From Medicago truncatula (Eukaryota; Streptophyta; Magnoliopsida; Fabales; Fabaceae): a stretch of DNA of 64,000 nt. Positions 44,768 through 55,944 of this stretch are shown here, in pieces (position 1 is the first letter of the stretch; every line of letters begins with the position of its first letter). The translations under genes and the position numbers were made by a program. The notes under the pieces are model-generated. The model was not told the DNA's origin. It did not search any database and saw only the letters and a list, made by a program, of their open reading frames with translations. The DNA is taken from the NCBI RefSeq assembly GCF_003473485.1, contig NC_053044.1:2368501-2432500 (forward strand). The letters are read 5' to 3'.

Positions 44768-46765
44768 CGTAGAAAGATGGAATGCAAAAGCATCACAACA
44801 CTGAGAATGAGTCCAACTAGTTGACACTGACTTATTTTATATATTTTTATTCATAAACTTGTCACATATAGAGTCATTGTTATTTGTTAATATAGATGTC
44901 TCACAAAATTAACAATATAATAAACTAGAAGTTACCAAGAAACCCTGCATAACAACACTGACTAGGGAGCTGCCAAGTACACAATCAACACCTAACATTT
45001 GAAATGTATGCATAAGAATATTACAACTAAAATACAATCATAAAGTTGAAAATTACTAGAGATTCCTAAGACATGCATCTTGGTATGATCCATAGAAAGG
45101 AAAACAAAAAACTATTATGTGAATTTGAGGATGTTCCTTTTTGTTAGTCAATATTTTTTTTTTAACTAAGAGTTTCATTTTAGAGTTTTCTTCGTTCGTA
45201 GGAAGATAGACTACTCTAGAATCTAACATTAAATAATAATCTACATGACCCCGTCAAAAATAAACTACATAGATTTTGTTAGTCAATATTTTTTTTTTAA
45301 CTAAGAGTTTCATTTTAAACTTTGTTTGGCTTAGAAATATTTTATATTTTTGATTAAATTGTATAATCTGACTGATTCTTCACAACCAGACCTTGGATCA
45401 ACTATTTTTCTTAGTTAAACGAATCGAGCACATGATTTATTCTAGGTTCAATCAATTGATGATATTGATAGAGCTTTCATGAGACAATTTAATTTTTTAT
45501 TTATTTATAAAAATGTCAATGTTTTTTTCTGCCACTTACTTGGTCAAAAAAATAAATTATGTTCAAAAAGAAAATAGCAATATGACTTCACAAGATAACT
45601 AGAACTTAATCAAAAGAAAAGTACATTACTAGAGCAAAGCTTTCCCTGGCGTATTTGACCCAGCATATTTACTTCTGATGAAACATTGAAAAAAAAAAAA
45701 TGTTTGATAGAACATTTTGACAAAAACTATATTTTGGAACTTAGAAATTTACGATGTCGCTGTGATTTCATCAAACTTACGGGTGATTGTAAACATGCCA
45801 GCTATGCTCTCTAATATATGTGAATCAAATAGAAAAGTTGACAGCCACAACAAAGATAACTATCATTAGAAAAGGTTTAACTCAGGTTATTACTCAAACA
45901 CATACGAATCGCCATAACAGCAGTAAGAGACTATTGATTCACTTAATTTTTAGAGTCGACTACATAGATCAAACCACGTCATATTGTCGTGTCACCAATC
46001 ATATCGAAACATAAGCCTTTGAACTCTAAATCACAAGACAAAATGTCTTTAGCATAGTTTTGGTGCTAGATATGCAACTCTTAAGCCCTTCTCTAACCCC
46101 AATAACTTGTTCATTCTTTTGCTTTATCATACAGATCAACTGCGAAATTTCTCAGACTGCAATTTATTTAATTTTTCACCCCCCTAAGATAATTACAAAA
46201 CACATTCTCACCTGATATACATGCTGCAATTTTAAGGATCCTTGTAAAGGCAGTGGCATGAAAATTCTAAATCAAGCTAAATGTCATCAATGATCAGTAA
46301 GTTGCAGCTAACTGTTAAAGATGAAAATGATTTTTCACCCCAAAAAGGTAACTAAAACCAACCTAAAGAATTTTGATGACTTATTCTGCGGATAAAACTT
46401 GAGTATAACGGTAATCTCTATTTTGGAAAACAAGTGCTCACACCTGCCTCATGCATGTATGTAAGCATAAAAGAAAAATATAGAAACAGACCAAACCTTT
46501 AAAATCTTTCCAAAATTCATATACAAGTACAGATGTTTAAAAGTAATGAAACTGTACATAGACTTCTATAATTAAAAAGCTCATATATGAATAACCAGAA
46601 GCACATGCCTAAAAATAAATCTTAAATAACAGCAGAAATATGTAACTTCCAACTAAATACTCCACTAAAGAAACTAATTTCTGTAAATGATCAGATCAGG
46701 CACGGGCAATCTCGACTTCCAATACGATAACGATCAAATTCGGAGTCACATAAGATGATTGAGTT
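44768..46765. other. Intergenic with one 44-bp direct repeat
   Basis: A block beginning tttgttagtcaatatttttt and ending taactaagagtttcatttta occurs at about 45140-45184 and again at 45274-45318, 134 bp apart. That is a small tandem duplication with nearly identical ends. The rest shows no gene. The 3' flank of the phytolongin gene is within 46500-46765. Confidence 0.5.
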
Positions 46766-47602
46766 CTATCGAATGCATGATATACCACGGCATATTACTA
46801 ACCAGATGACAAATAATATTATACAAACAGCTGCATCGATAGCTAGAACAATGCGTACTTGGCGCCACCATTTCTTACGAACGTTTTGAGGGCCTGATCT
46901 CGTCCTCATTGAACCCATATCCTTTTGCAAAGAAGAAGATGTAGCAGCACCACCTTGGCTAATACCGTCTAAATTTCCTGAATCAGGCCTTGATCCTCTA
47001 TCTGTAGATTTTTTATGCTCCTCTAACTCAACATCTCTCATTGCAATCACATGATCCTTTACTTTCTTCTTCTCTTGCTTGCTAGATTTTCCCAATAAAG
47101 GGGCTTTGGTTGAAACAACACTTTCAATTTGTCCATTCAAATTACTTGGTGATGGAGACGGACCAATGCCAAAAGTCGAGGAAGTTTCGTCTCTCCAATT
47201 ACTACCACTATGTGAAACATTCTCTAATGAAGTGATCAGATTACGAATGACAGGAACCAATTTCTCTTGAATGTAAACTGAATTCGCGTTTGGCAAAAAT
47301 CCCCTTGAACCTTTTCTAGCTACCTTTCTGAATTCATCTCTGACATGTTCCAGAAACCGAAGAACTACCAAGTTACCAAGACCTTCATCTACAATTGTGA
47401 AGTAAACATATCCATCTTCCACTAAAAACCCGTAAGTCCTTTTGCCTATTGTCTCGAAATACCACCTGTGGAAAGAAGGAACCGCCTCCAAGCACAAGGC
47501 TGTGACATTCTCAACTTCTTTATCTCCACCACTATACGCATACAGGATGTGGCTACCTTTAGAAACACAACAGTAATGAACTTTATTTTGAATTGAATCC
47601 AT
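46766..47602 (-). CDS. Phytolongin (longin-domain R-SNARE-like protein without SNARE motif)
   Basis: The 278-residue protein begins MDSIQNKVHYCCVSKGSHIL. An in-frame Met six codons upstream is possible, but MDSIQ is the family start. Residues 1 to about 115 form a longin domain (YSGGDKEVENVTALCLE, RTYGFLVEDGYVYFTIVDEG, FLEHVRDEFRKVA). The middle (about 130-240) is Ser/Lys-rich with no SNARE heptad pattern or central Arg/Gln. A single hydrophobic segment (about 251-272, IVLAIDAAVCIILFVIWLVI) anchors the C-terminus with a short lumenal tail. This layout is that of plant Phyl1-type phytolongins, derived from VAMP7-like R-SNAREs and placed in the secretory system and plasma membrane. The coding region is a single exon. 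Confidence 0.92.
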   Translation of the reverse strand: MDSIQNKVHYCCVSKGSHILYAYSGGDKEVENVTALCLEAVPSFHRWYFETIGKRTYGFLVEDGYVYFTIVDEGLGNLVVLRFLEHVRDEFRKVARKGSRGFLPNANSVYIQEKLVPVIRNLITSLENVSHSGSNWRDETSSTFGIGPSPSPSNLNGQIESVVSTKAPLLGKSSKQEKKKVKDHVIAMRDVELEEHKKSTDRGSRPDSGNLDGISQGGAATSSSLQKDMGSMRTRSGPQNVRKKWWRQVRIVLAIDAAVCIILFVIWLVICRGISCIR

Positions 47603-48029
47603 TGAAGAGTGGTGCAACAACTATTTCCCGTATCAGCTTGCAATCAACGCCACTCAAATGCCAGAACCGCAAATCATAAAAATTAATTACTTTGATTTTG
47701 CTTCTCGGAAAAGCACCGATACCCAGTTATTACAAAAAATCAAACATACAAACCGAATTCTTCAAGTCTTGTCACAAACAAAAGCAACAAAGATTTGGCT
47801 AAAGAAGATTCCAACAAACTCCTTAAGAAAATAGGCAAAACACCAAGCAAAGTGATGGTAACTTGCCGGCGACAAAATCAAAGACCTCCAAGGTTACCAA
47901 CACAACCCTTCAGCTAGGGAAATCGTTAACGAAACCCTTCAGGCTTGCCAAGGGTCCAACTTGACTATTCACATGGAAAAAAGGGCAAATCTTATTTTAG
48001 TATAGGAACAAACTGCTGGTAATAATAAG

Positions 48030-48500
48030 GTAAATAAAGTAATAACAAGAAGCAACAAGCAAATAAAAAACAAAACTCATCAATTAAATGCTATGTAGCA
48101 CCATCACTATAGATTGAAGACATGTTCAATATCCGACATAGAGAAGACACTGGCACATGTAGTTACATTTAATCACTTTGATTTTCTCAAATTATTAGCA
48201 GTAAAGCAAATAAAGTTATACCAAGAAGCAACATGCAACTAAGAAAACAAATCTCATCAATTAAATGCTATGTAGCACCAACACTTTAGATCGAAAACAT
48301 GTTCACTATCTGACACAGACAAGACATCGAGACATGTAGTTAGTTACATTCAATCACTTCGATTGTCTCAAACTATTACCAGTAAACAAAGTAATAACAA
48401 ATAAGATTCATATCAAAGACATGTTCGGTGTTCGACTCTGACAAGACACCGAGACAGACATGTATTTTACAGTCAACCACTTCAATTTTCTCAAATTATT
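48030..48500. repeat. Tandem repeat, about 2.7 units of about 175 bp
   Basis: Units start near 48030, 48206 and 48375. They share aataaagtaataacaa, catcaattaaatgctatgta, gtagcacca, aagacatgttc, and tcaatcactt.gattttctcaa. Related words occur in SWS1 intron 3 (56530-56830) and in the CDC123 leader intron (55260-55420), all around a gtgtc.gacaccgacac-like core. Confidence 0.75.
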
Positions 48501-48944
48501 ACTAGATTCTTCGTGTCGTCAGTGTTGTGTTCGGTGCCAGTTTTAGTGCTTCGTAGATTGAATTAAATGATCAAGTAAATCCATCAGATCTTCAACCAAA
48601 GAAGTAACAAAACTTCAGATCACAAAATCTATAAACTCTAACATCAATAATCCAAAAAAAAAAAAAAAAATTTAAAAAAAAAAAGAAGAGAAATTCAAAT
48701 TTACTTTAACAAAATATTGAAATGAAGTCAAAGATCCAAAACATTCGGAAGTTTAAATTTTTAAGACAAACTAAAAGATATAAACACAGCCCAATCAGTT
48801 AAACTAAAATGGGATTATAAATCAAACTTAATTAGCACTATAGACTAAAATTTGTCTAAAATTAAAAGTGTTACATAGCTTAAATTTAAATTCGAAAATT
48901 AAGAGTATAATCGATCATACCTGATGCATGTGTAGTAGTTGAGG

Positions 48945-48966
48945 GGAGAGAGAGAGAGAGAGAGAG
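48945..48966. repeat. (GA)n microsatellite
   Basis: Eleven GA units next to the presumed phytolongin transcription start. Confidence 0.9.
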
Positions 48967-49250
48967 GAGACGAGGGCGAAGACGAAGAAAGACGAAAAAG
49001 TCTGGTTCCAGATTTTGTTTTCCACAGTCGAATAATAATGTAATAATTAAATAAATAGTGATTTTTTGAAATAAAAAATAAACAATGTTTACGCGTATAT
49101 TTTCTGAGGACTGAATGACTATTTTCCCTTTAAACTAGGTAGAATAATTTACTATTTTAAATTCCCCTCAATTTTTTTATTTTTTTTTTACTATTTTAAA
49201 TTATGAAATGATAAATTAATTTGTTAACCAATTTACTACATTTCATTGTG

Positions 49251-49274
49251 TTTTTTTTTTTTTTTTTGAAGAGG
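49251..49274 (-). repeat. 24-bp T-rich insertion with 16-bp target duplication
   Basis: T17 followed by gaagagg lies between actacatttcattgtg (49235-49250) and actacattttattgtg (49275-49290), one mismatch. The end gaagagg resembles the LINE 3' end gaacagg next to its T tract. Confidence 0.65.
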
Positions 49275-49727
49275 ACTACATTTTATTGTGTTGGTCCTTC
49301 TATTTTTAGAGAGTACATGACCTTAGTAATTTAGAGTTTAACGTGAAACGAGACAAAATAGTAAATGTAGTATTAGACGCTGTTTTTCCTCCGTTTCAAC
49401 AAAGTGAATAAAAATCACTAAAACGACCATTGCATACCATATTTTTCTCCGTTTCAACAAAGTGAACAAAAATCATAGAAACGTCCGTTGGTCATCAAAT
49501 TCATTGCGTCGTTTCTTTTTCTTATCCTCTTGTATTTTCTAAAAACATGAATTTTTTTATTGGTTCAATTAAAAACATTATTTTATTTGTGGTTAATTTG
49601 TTTTTTAAAAGAAAAAATTCACTAAAAAATACGAAAAGAATTACAGATAGGAAATTTTTTGAAAATATGTTTCGACTAGGCATGACTTAGACAATGTGTT
49701 GACTGGAGTATTCTTGACGAAGACCTT

Positions 49728-49744
49728 TTTTTTTTTTTGACAAA
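49728..49744 (-). repeat. 17-bp T-rich insertion with 24-bp perfect target duplication
   Basis: T11 followed by gacaaa separates two identical 24-bp copies (49704-49727 and 49745-49768; tggagtattcttgacg...). Confidence 0.75.
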
Positions 49745-49870
49745 TGGAGTATTCTTGACGAAGACCTTGTTAACTCATAGAGGTGATTGAAAACCTTCAA
49801 ATTATAAAGATTAATTTTAAATTACCTATCAAAGAAAAGGCTAATTTTAATTTTGTATTTTATATTTTTT

Positions 49871-50870
49871 GATTTTTTTTTTAAGCGAAAGATGAGGTAG
49901 AGGGGTCTCCTCAGCCACATCCAAAATATATATAGATAAAAAGAAAATAAAGTACAAAAAAGAGGCGGGACATAAATCAAAACCCTGAAAGAAAGCAAAA
50001 AACGATAGAAAGAGAGATCAAAGCTTCTATTGAAAACCTTTAGAAGTACTTACCTTGAGCCTAGTAGGAAAAGTCCCTTTGCTAGCTTCTGTCTGCTGCT
50101 TCTGATGCTTCTTCTTTTTCTTTGAGACAACCATTTGAAATTGTTGATTGGAGACATCAACTTCAGCCATATTATCCCATGATTGTCTAAGAAAATCCAT
50201 ATTTTTTTGGACTGCAGCAGGAATAGGTGGAGCAACTATAGAAAGTTGTCTCCTATCATAACCAAAATCATGCTCAAGATCACTAGTGGTGGAATCTTGA
50301 CAGTAATCTAAATCGGTTACAACATCACACCAAGGACCGGTTATACGCAAATCAGGAAAGGGCTGATCCCTGTTATGTTTCTCAATCGTATGAGAATCAT
50401 AAGCTAAAGAGTCTCCCACCTGTACAAGTTGCATAGAAAGAGTTCCAGTAACAATCTCTTTAGACATTATCATATTACTTAAAAGAGGGTCCTCATCTAC
50501 AACAATTTTACTACAACCTGTTGATTGCAAAACAATAGGCTGTTGAGCATCATTAGAAGAAGAAGTCTTACCCTTCTCTATATCCTGCAACTTCTCAGAG
50601 GTTTTGTTTACAACTTTTTGTTTCTTAGCAACTTCCCTAGAAGCTTTCTGGTTGTTATGCAACCATTTAAACTGACCAATGGCGTGACCAATTGTTGCAC
50701 AGTTATGACAATAAGCAGAAAGCCATTCATAAACAATATCAACGTAAAAGGAAAACCCTTCACGTTCAACCAAAATCTCATCAAAAATTCTTTAGTTTTA
50801 AAAACCGTAACAGGGAAAAAATAGTGTTCGACGTGGTGATGTGTATTAGAAAGTTTCACGTTAGATAAAA
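49871..50870 (-). mobile_element. LINE ORF1 scrap with poly(A) tail
   Basis: The minus-strand frame 50773-50027 (248 codons) reads VEREGFSFYVDIVYEWLSAY then CHNCATIGHAIGQFKWLH, the DUF4283 end and CCHC knuckle of plant LINE ORF1 proteins. The last Cys of the knuckle is replaced by Phe. A Lys-rich C-terminus follows. Upstream homology continues in another frame (HHHVEHYFFPVTVFKTKEF, about 50840-50780), so there is a frameshift near 50770. A T tract at about 49870-49882 marks the 3' poly(A). ORF2 is absent, so this is an internally deleted or non-autonomous copy. Confidence 0.65.
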
Positions 50871-50899
50871 CATATCAACCCGTGTCTATAAGTGGATTA

Positions 50900-53422
50900 A
50901 TCTTCTCCTTATAAATCGGTTTGGTGAGATTGTGTTAGGACTAATCACGATTCATAAGAAGTACAACGATTTTTTTAAACAATTTAATTTACGATTATAT
51001 TGATTGAGACATAAAAAACAATTTAATTTTTCCTAAGAAAAGTATTTTAATTAACTTTTCGGAACACGTAAATAGATAAAATATGATAAGATATTTTGCG
51101 TATGAAGTGGAATTTGGTTCAATTGGGGTAAGGATGGGGTAAGGATATCTTTGGAAGTGATTAATTACATTTCTTTTTACAGCAAAAATTAATTAGAAAG
51201 TGACTCTTCACTGTCACCTTTGGGAATTAAAAAACTGTGATATATACAAAATTTAAATTAAATTAAATATGTAGTTTAGTTTATGCAAAACTACAACAAT
51301 GGTATCAAACCGTGTTAATAGGAAATCATAGGAATTCATGAGTTGTTTAGCACCTTTTTTTTTTTTTTTGGACAAAAGTTGTTTAGCACTTTCCTTCTGT
51401 TAGTAAAAAGAGAAATATAAGTATTTTGATAATTAATAATGATTTTGTTTTTGATTGCAACAATAGACAAAATAAAGTTTATTTTATTATGGAGTTTTTT
51501 TTCTTTTTTAAGGAATTTTGGAGTTGAAAGTAAAATGCGTTTGTTTTATTTTTGAATATCACATGTGGGTGGCTTAATCGCTTTTATGCATGAGTATCAT
51601 TCAATAACTTTTATTTCTTACTTTGTATCGTATGTGTTGGATTTATAACTATTGTTAAATCTTTGATGTTATGTGTTGGATTTATAACTGTTGTTAAATC
51701 CTTCATGTTATACTCTGACACAACTTGTGCTGGGTAGACCCATTTGTTCATATTAATTTAATCAATTTTGATTTATTAAAAAGATAGTGATTTTGCTTTT
51801 CTATTAGTAAAATAGTCACAATAATTAAGTTTTTTTTTTATGCTCCATACTTCTCATAAATAACTTAATTGGTCTGACTAATATTTGATAGACTCTAATA
51901 CTATTATTATGTTGAGTTGAGTAAAATTCAATTTTACAAAACCAACTTGTATAGAGACCGTCTCTACTTATAAATGTTAGACATGCTTCTCAACACTAAA
52001 CTCATGTTCCCATATTATCTCATCCAATCTATGACTCTTAACGGATTATGTAACAAAGTTTTATTTTCTATTCTGAACCTACTCGACTCTAGATGCACAA
52101 TTCTTCAGAGTTTTAATCAATGCACCAGATGCACAATTCACTTTGTTTGTGTGAATTGGCACAATTCTTCTATCATTTGTTATTTGTTAACATATTTGGA
52201 TACAAGAATTCAGTGAAACTCACATAAAAAAAACATTAACCTTTTTCTTCTAGCTGAGACATGATTTTGCTCATAAAAAAAGCTGAAGAAACATAAACAA
52301 GCAAGCAAACCATGCTCAAGAAAAAGTGAGGTTGCGCAAGGACTACCAAATAAGCATCTTAATCACACCCCAAATTAGGTAGAGTTTGCAACATTGTTGG
52401 TTTCTCAATAGACATTATTAAATTTCATATTCCAGTTCTCCTCATGATCAAATGTGCTCAACTATTAAGGCTACCACTAGTCTAACTACAAATGGATTCA
52501 TCAGAAGCTCTACATTGAGGAACCATTTCTTCTAAGCTAAATGGATAACCCCTCAAGAGTTCTATAAAACATGTTTTTCTTTGGCCTACTGGTGAGAGAT
52601 AGGGATTAAAGATATAATTAAAAGAATCCATTTGCTGACAAACTTGACCAGAGAAACACAAAGTAATACAAATCTTCAAAGTATAGTCATTATAAAGAGC
52701 AACTTTTGACCCAAATAAACAACTTTATGCATAATGCTTCTTTGAATAAAAAAATATGTTGATAAGTTCTAACCAAGAGACAATATTTCTAAGCATTGAA
52801 ATAGGCCAAAGTGTTTCTGCAATATAATTATGCTAATTCAAAATATTCCCACTTTGAACAGAATATTAATCAAGTTAATGGTATTTTATCATTTATGCAG
52901 ACATGTATAACAACAATAATTAGCATAGTACCTTCTATTTACTTCCAGCACTTAAGACAACATTGAACAAGTTGAAAAGATAAGTTTTAGTACTGAACTC
53001 TAAGAAGTGTATGAAAAGATAAATATTAACCAATCAGATGTACCAGAAGATATTTCCAAGCTGTTATAATGCTAAAAGTGTAGTTAAATGCTTATAAACT
53101 AATAGACTACTTATGTCACTAAATAAACTCAAGTAAGTATGCAAACAGACTCTAATGCTATACACAAATTAAGACAGTAATTAAATGTTGTAAAAAAACC
53201 TTCACTAAAACATGAGGGAAGAAATAACACTGAAGGCATGAAGCAATGCCAAATATTAGACTGAGGTGAGTAGTAATTTATGTGAGAATACAAAAACATC
53301 CTCAATAGGGTAGAACTGTTTCAAACACAAGCTTTATTCCCCCCTTTGTTTAAAATCTCAGTAAACAATATAAAAATAGCGAACATACTATTCTATTTGC
53401 TATCTCGAACAAGAATTTATTA
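50900..53422. other. Intergenic, no gene supported
   Basis: Contains a tandem pair of about 39 bp (tgtgttggatttataact) at 51629-51707, dispersed-repeat words at about 51905-52040, and a minus-strand frame 52482-52679 of 65 codons that has some protein-like character (LLRGYPFSLEEMVPQCRASD) but no recognised family. The CDC123 3' flank lies in the last few hundred bases. Confidence 0.4.
51354..51376 (-). repeat. 23-bp T-rich insertion with 13-bp perfect target duplication
   Basis: A cT15ggacaaa-type word lies between two copies of agttgtttagcac (51341-51353 and 51377-51389). The end gacaaa is the same as in the insertion at 49728-49744. Confidence 0.7.
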
Positions 53423-54439
53423 TCATGCACCAGCTTCAGTAGATTGTTGTCTTAACTCTTCGTCAGCAGTATTCCTTAGAAACTGATCCCAACCACTTCC
53501 TTGACTTGTATCCAAGTAATCATGTGGAACTGCTGTTTTAAGGCCCGGCCTAACGCCACAATAATCTTCGACAATTCTAAACTCCACACTATCATCTCCT
53601 TCACTGTGAATATGCTCTAATTCTTCCCATGTAAACAACAAAGACAACGTAAAGCCACCCCAGGTGTTGAAATCCACAATCTTAACTCTCTCATCGTTTG
53701 TAATGTAAACATCAAACACATAGTTTTCTGATTCAAATTTATTTCTCACATGATTGTTGATAAATCCTTGTATCTGTAACAGGAGACCATTCTTCTTTTC
53801 AAGAAGAATGGGATAAAAAGTAGTGACCTCTCGCTGAGAGATTCCAACTAATTTCTGATTCCGCACAAAACACCGAAACTCCATCTCTGGCTTAAGGGAC
53901 GGATACCATTTACGCAGAGCAAGGAAGAAATTATGAGGTCTAGATGAAGATTTATCATCGCAGGAATCATAAGCATGACACAAGTCGTGGACTAATGAGT
54001 CGGATGATCGGAACAGAAGTGCAATCTCACTGAAAGTAGTGCAGCGAAGAGAGCCAGAAGTACTTATCCAAGCTGAATCTTTTGGGGAGCTCCAATTCAA
54101 TTTGGGAAAGACTGCACCACCAAGTGACTCAACGGATTCCTTAACTTGCAACTCGAGTTCTGGAAAAGAAGGGGGTGGAGAAGATTCTTCTGCTTCATCT
54201 TCAGATCCCTCTGACACCTGAAAGTCTTCTTCATCAATAGGATTATGAATTCTATTCGGCAATGCATCTTCGTTTAAAACAGAAACAGGCAATAGGAAGG
54301 GTCCCAAGTCGTCAAGAAGGTACTGAATGAAAGATTCAGGAAGTTGATGAATTAAGGTCTTGATGGATACAGATTTGAAAATTGGGTACCATTCCTGAAT
54401 CTGGCAACGATTCACCTCTTCCTCTTTTATATTCTGCAT
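53423..54439 (-). CDS. CDC123: CDC123 (D123) homologue, eIF2 assembly factor
   Basis: A single coding exon of 338 residues, close to the usual 330-340 of plant members. The start MQNIKEEEVNRCQIQEWYPI fits the family. Visible motifs are VFPKLNWSSPKDSAWI (110-125), with the conserved Lys and the SPKD..W segment, FFLALRKWYPSLKPEMEFRC (171-190), and the ATP-grasp-like metal and nucleotide motif FDVYITNDERVKIVDFNTWG (242-261, Asp256 and Asn258). An acidic, Ser-rich loop (about 68-90) separates the N-terminal helices. In yeast and animals CDC123 binds eIF2-gamma and promotes eIF2 complex assembly in the cytosol, hence translation initiation and cell-cycle progression. It is head to head with SWS1, with about 200 bp between presumed transcription starts. 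Confidence 0.95.
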   Translation of the reverse strand: MQNIKEEEVNRCQIQEWYPIFKSVSIKTLIHQLPESFIQYLLDDLGPFLLPVSVLNEDALPNRIHNPIDEEDFQVSEGSEDEAEESSPPPSFPELELQVKESVESLGGAVFPKLNWSSPKDSAWISTSGSLRCTTFSEIALLFRSSDSLVHDLCHAYDSCDDKSSSRPHNFFLALRKWYPSLKPEMEFRCFVRNQKLVGISQREVTTFYPILLEKKNGLLLQIQGFINNHVRNKFESENYVFDVYITNDERVKIVDFNTWGGFTLSLLFTWEELEHIHSEGDDSVEFRIVEDYCGVRPGLKTAVPHDYLDTSQGSGWDQFLRNTADEELRQQSTEAGA

Positions 54440-54471
54440 TCTCTTAAATCAAACCGGTTGAACAATTTGTC

Positions 54472-55664
54472 TTCAACTACCTGGTATGCAATAGCGATTG
54501 GTACATGATTAGTAATTAAATATTGAAATGTAGTCAATTATTAGCTGTCAATATAGGGTGGACAACTTGACTAGAAATATCAAATAGATCAAGTACCGAT
54601 TACAAAATTGCAATGAGAAATAGCCATTGGTACATGACCAGTGATTAATCGACGTAGTTAATTATATTAGCTATCATTTCAGGTCAGCTCATATGTTAGC
54701 AAATAAAATGAACTCACAAAACCAATCTCACAGTTCATTGCATTACACACCAAGGCTAAGAAATTGTAAATAAGATTAGAGAAAAAGAGTTTCATCTTTG
54801 CTTCAATAAAGATAGGCAACTAGATGCAACATATAGAGCAAGTACCTATTTAATTTTTATCATTACTCTTTAATTTTAAATTAAAAGGACCCTAAATAAT
54901 CCAAAATTTCGCAGTGAGGTAAACAAAACCTAAGTAAGAATTATTTCGACTAGAGCTCGAACTTAGATACGACCAACCTTAGCTGAAATTCATTAACCAC
55001 ATACCTAACAGATCAAGTACCAACTTTAAAAATTGCAATGAAAATGAAATTAAAAGTAGTAAATGAAGTACTTCACTCTCATTTTTGTTTGAGTCGATTA
55101 AAAGCATATAACAAAACAAGTCACCTTACATACAAAGTTGCTCAAAGTAGGGTCAACCTTTCAATGACAATACAAGTTTAACTATGCAAGATGATATCAA
55201 CAAATATGAGATCAATGTAAAGTGTCAAAAACAAAAAAAATTATGGAGGACACATGTAGGCTATGAAGCACGGAGACTCCTTAGATTAGGCGTGTCCCGG
55301 TGTCGAACACGCATCAGTGTCTGACTCCGACACAAAACATAATTACATTGAATTATGTGGTTTTTTCAAATTTTTATCGATGTCGTGTAAGTGTCCGTGT
55401 CTGTATCAGGTTTCATAGGATGTAGGTATAACAATTATTTACTCAGATTAGTCATCATAACTAATTGGCCACAGTATAATACAGTAGGAACACTTCAATG
55501 CACTCTATTTAACAAGAAATTAACCTAATTATTTCAACCATATTCAAAATTCAAGTAAATAACTCTAAACAACGATGAAGATTAAGAATAACTTAGAAAA
55601 CGATAATAAGTTGCATTTCAATGAAAACAAGTAATATATCTAATAATTATGAACAAATCTTTAC
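54472..55664 (-). other. Probable 5'UTR intron of CDC123
   Basis: Donor GTTGAG|GTAAAG at 55665/55664 and acceptor catacCAG|GTAGTT at 54481/54480 frame an intron of about 1.18 kb in the leader. The spliced leader would carry a minimal upstream frame ATG-TTG-AGG-TAG. The intron holds a diverged direct repeat (54487-54556 and 54614-54683) and gtgtcggac-type repeat sequence at 55270-55420. Confidence 0.5.
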
Positions 55665-55739
55665 CTCAACATTGATAACAAGATGTGTAGAACTCTCCTT
55701 GATGAAGAATCACGATTTGAGCAACTTTGATTTGGGAAT

Positions 55740-55944
55740 ATAGGGTTACCACAAGTGATGTATCATAACCCGGTTTTCAAATCCGAGTCTTTAATATCCG
55801 GTCCGAGCTATGGCCCATATCACAGATTTGGGTCGGGTTTTCTGACCCAGTTCACAAAATATTATGTTGCGGTTAAAAAAAAAAAATCTGGGAAAGTGAG
55901 AAATCTACAATCACCAACGAATACTAGAAAGTTTCGAAGTGAGA
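55740..55944. promoter_or_regulatory. Short shared upstream region of CDC123 and SWS1
   Basis: About 200 bp separates the presumed CDC123 leader (minus, from about 55740 downwards) and the SWS1 start codon (55945). It contains cggtccgagctatggccc and ggtcgggttttctgaccc words that form inverted pairs, and tggcccata. It is probably a bidirectional promoter. No TATA box was evident for either gene. Confidence 0.45.

Larger units (their letters stand above)
47603..48990 (-). promoter_or_regulatory. Phytolongin 5' leader with probable long 5'UTR intron
   Basis: A donor, gcatcag|gtatgatc, lies at about 48921/48920, and a plausible acceptor, gattgcaag, near 47640 gives a leader intron of about 1.28 kb. 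A (GA)n run at 48945-48966 sits at the presumed start of the transcript. The intron holds tandem repeats (48030-48500). Inferred from sequence, no transcript seen. Confidence 0.45.
49020..49870. other. Intergenic with short tandem repeat and two tail insertions
   Basis: A repeated unit of about 60 bp (ctccgtttcaacaaagtgaa) occurs at about 49391 and 49449. Two T-tract insertions with target duplications are listed separately. No gene. Confidence 0.5.

Noticed and set aside
48030..48500. CRISPR-like array
   Set aside because: Repeat units of about 175 bp are diverged and directly abutting, without unique spacers, in a plant intron.
50608..50859. Separate 83-codon minus ORF
   Set aside because: Part of the LINE ORF1 scrap in a shifted frame, not an independent gene.
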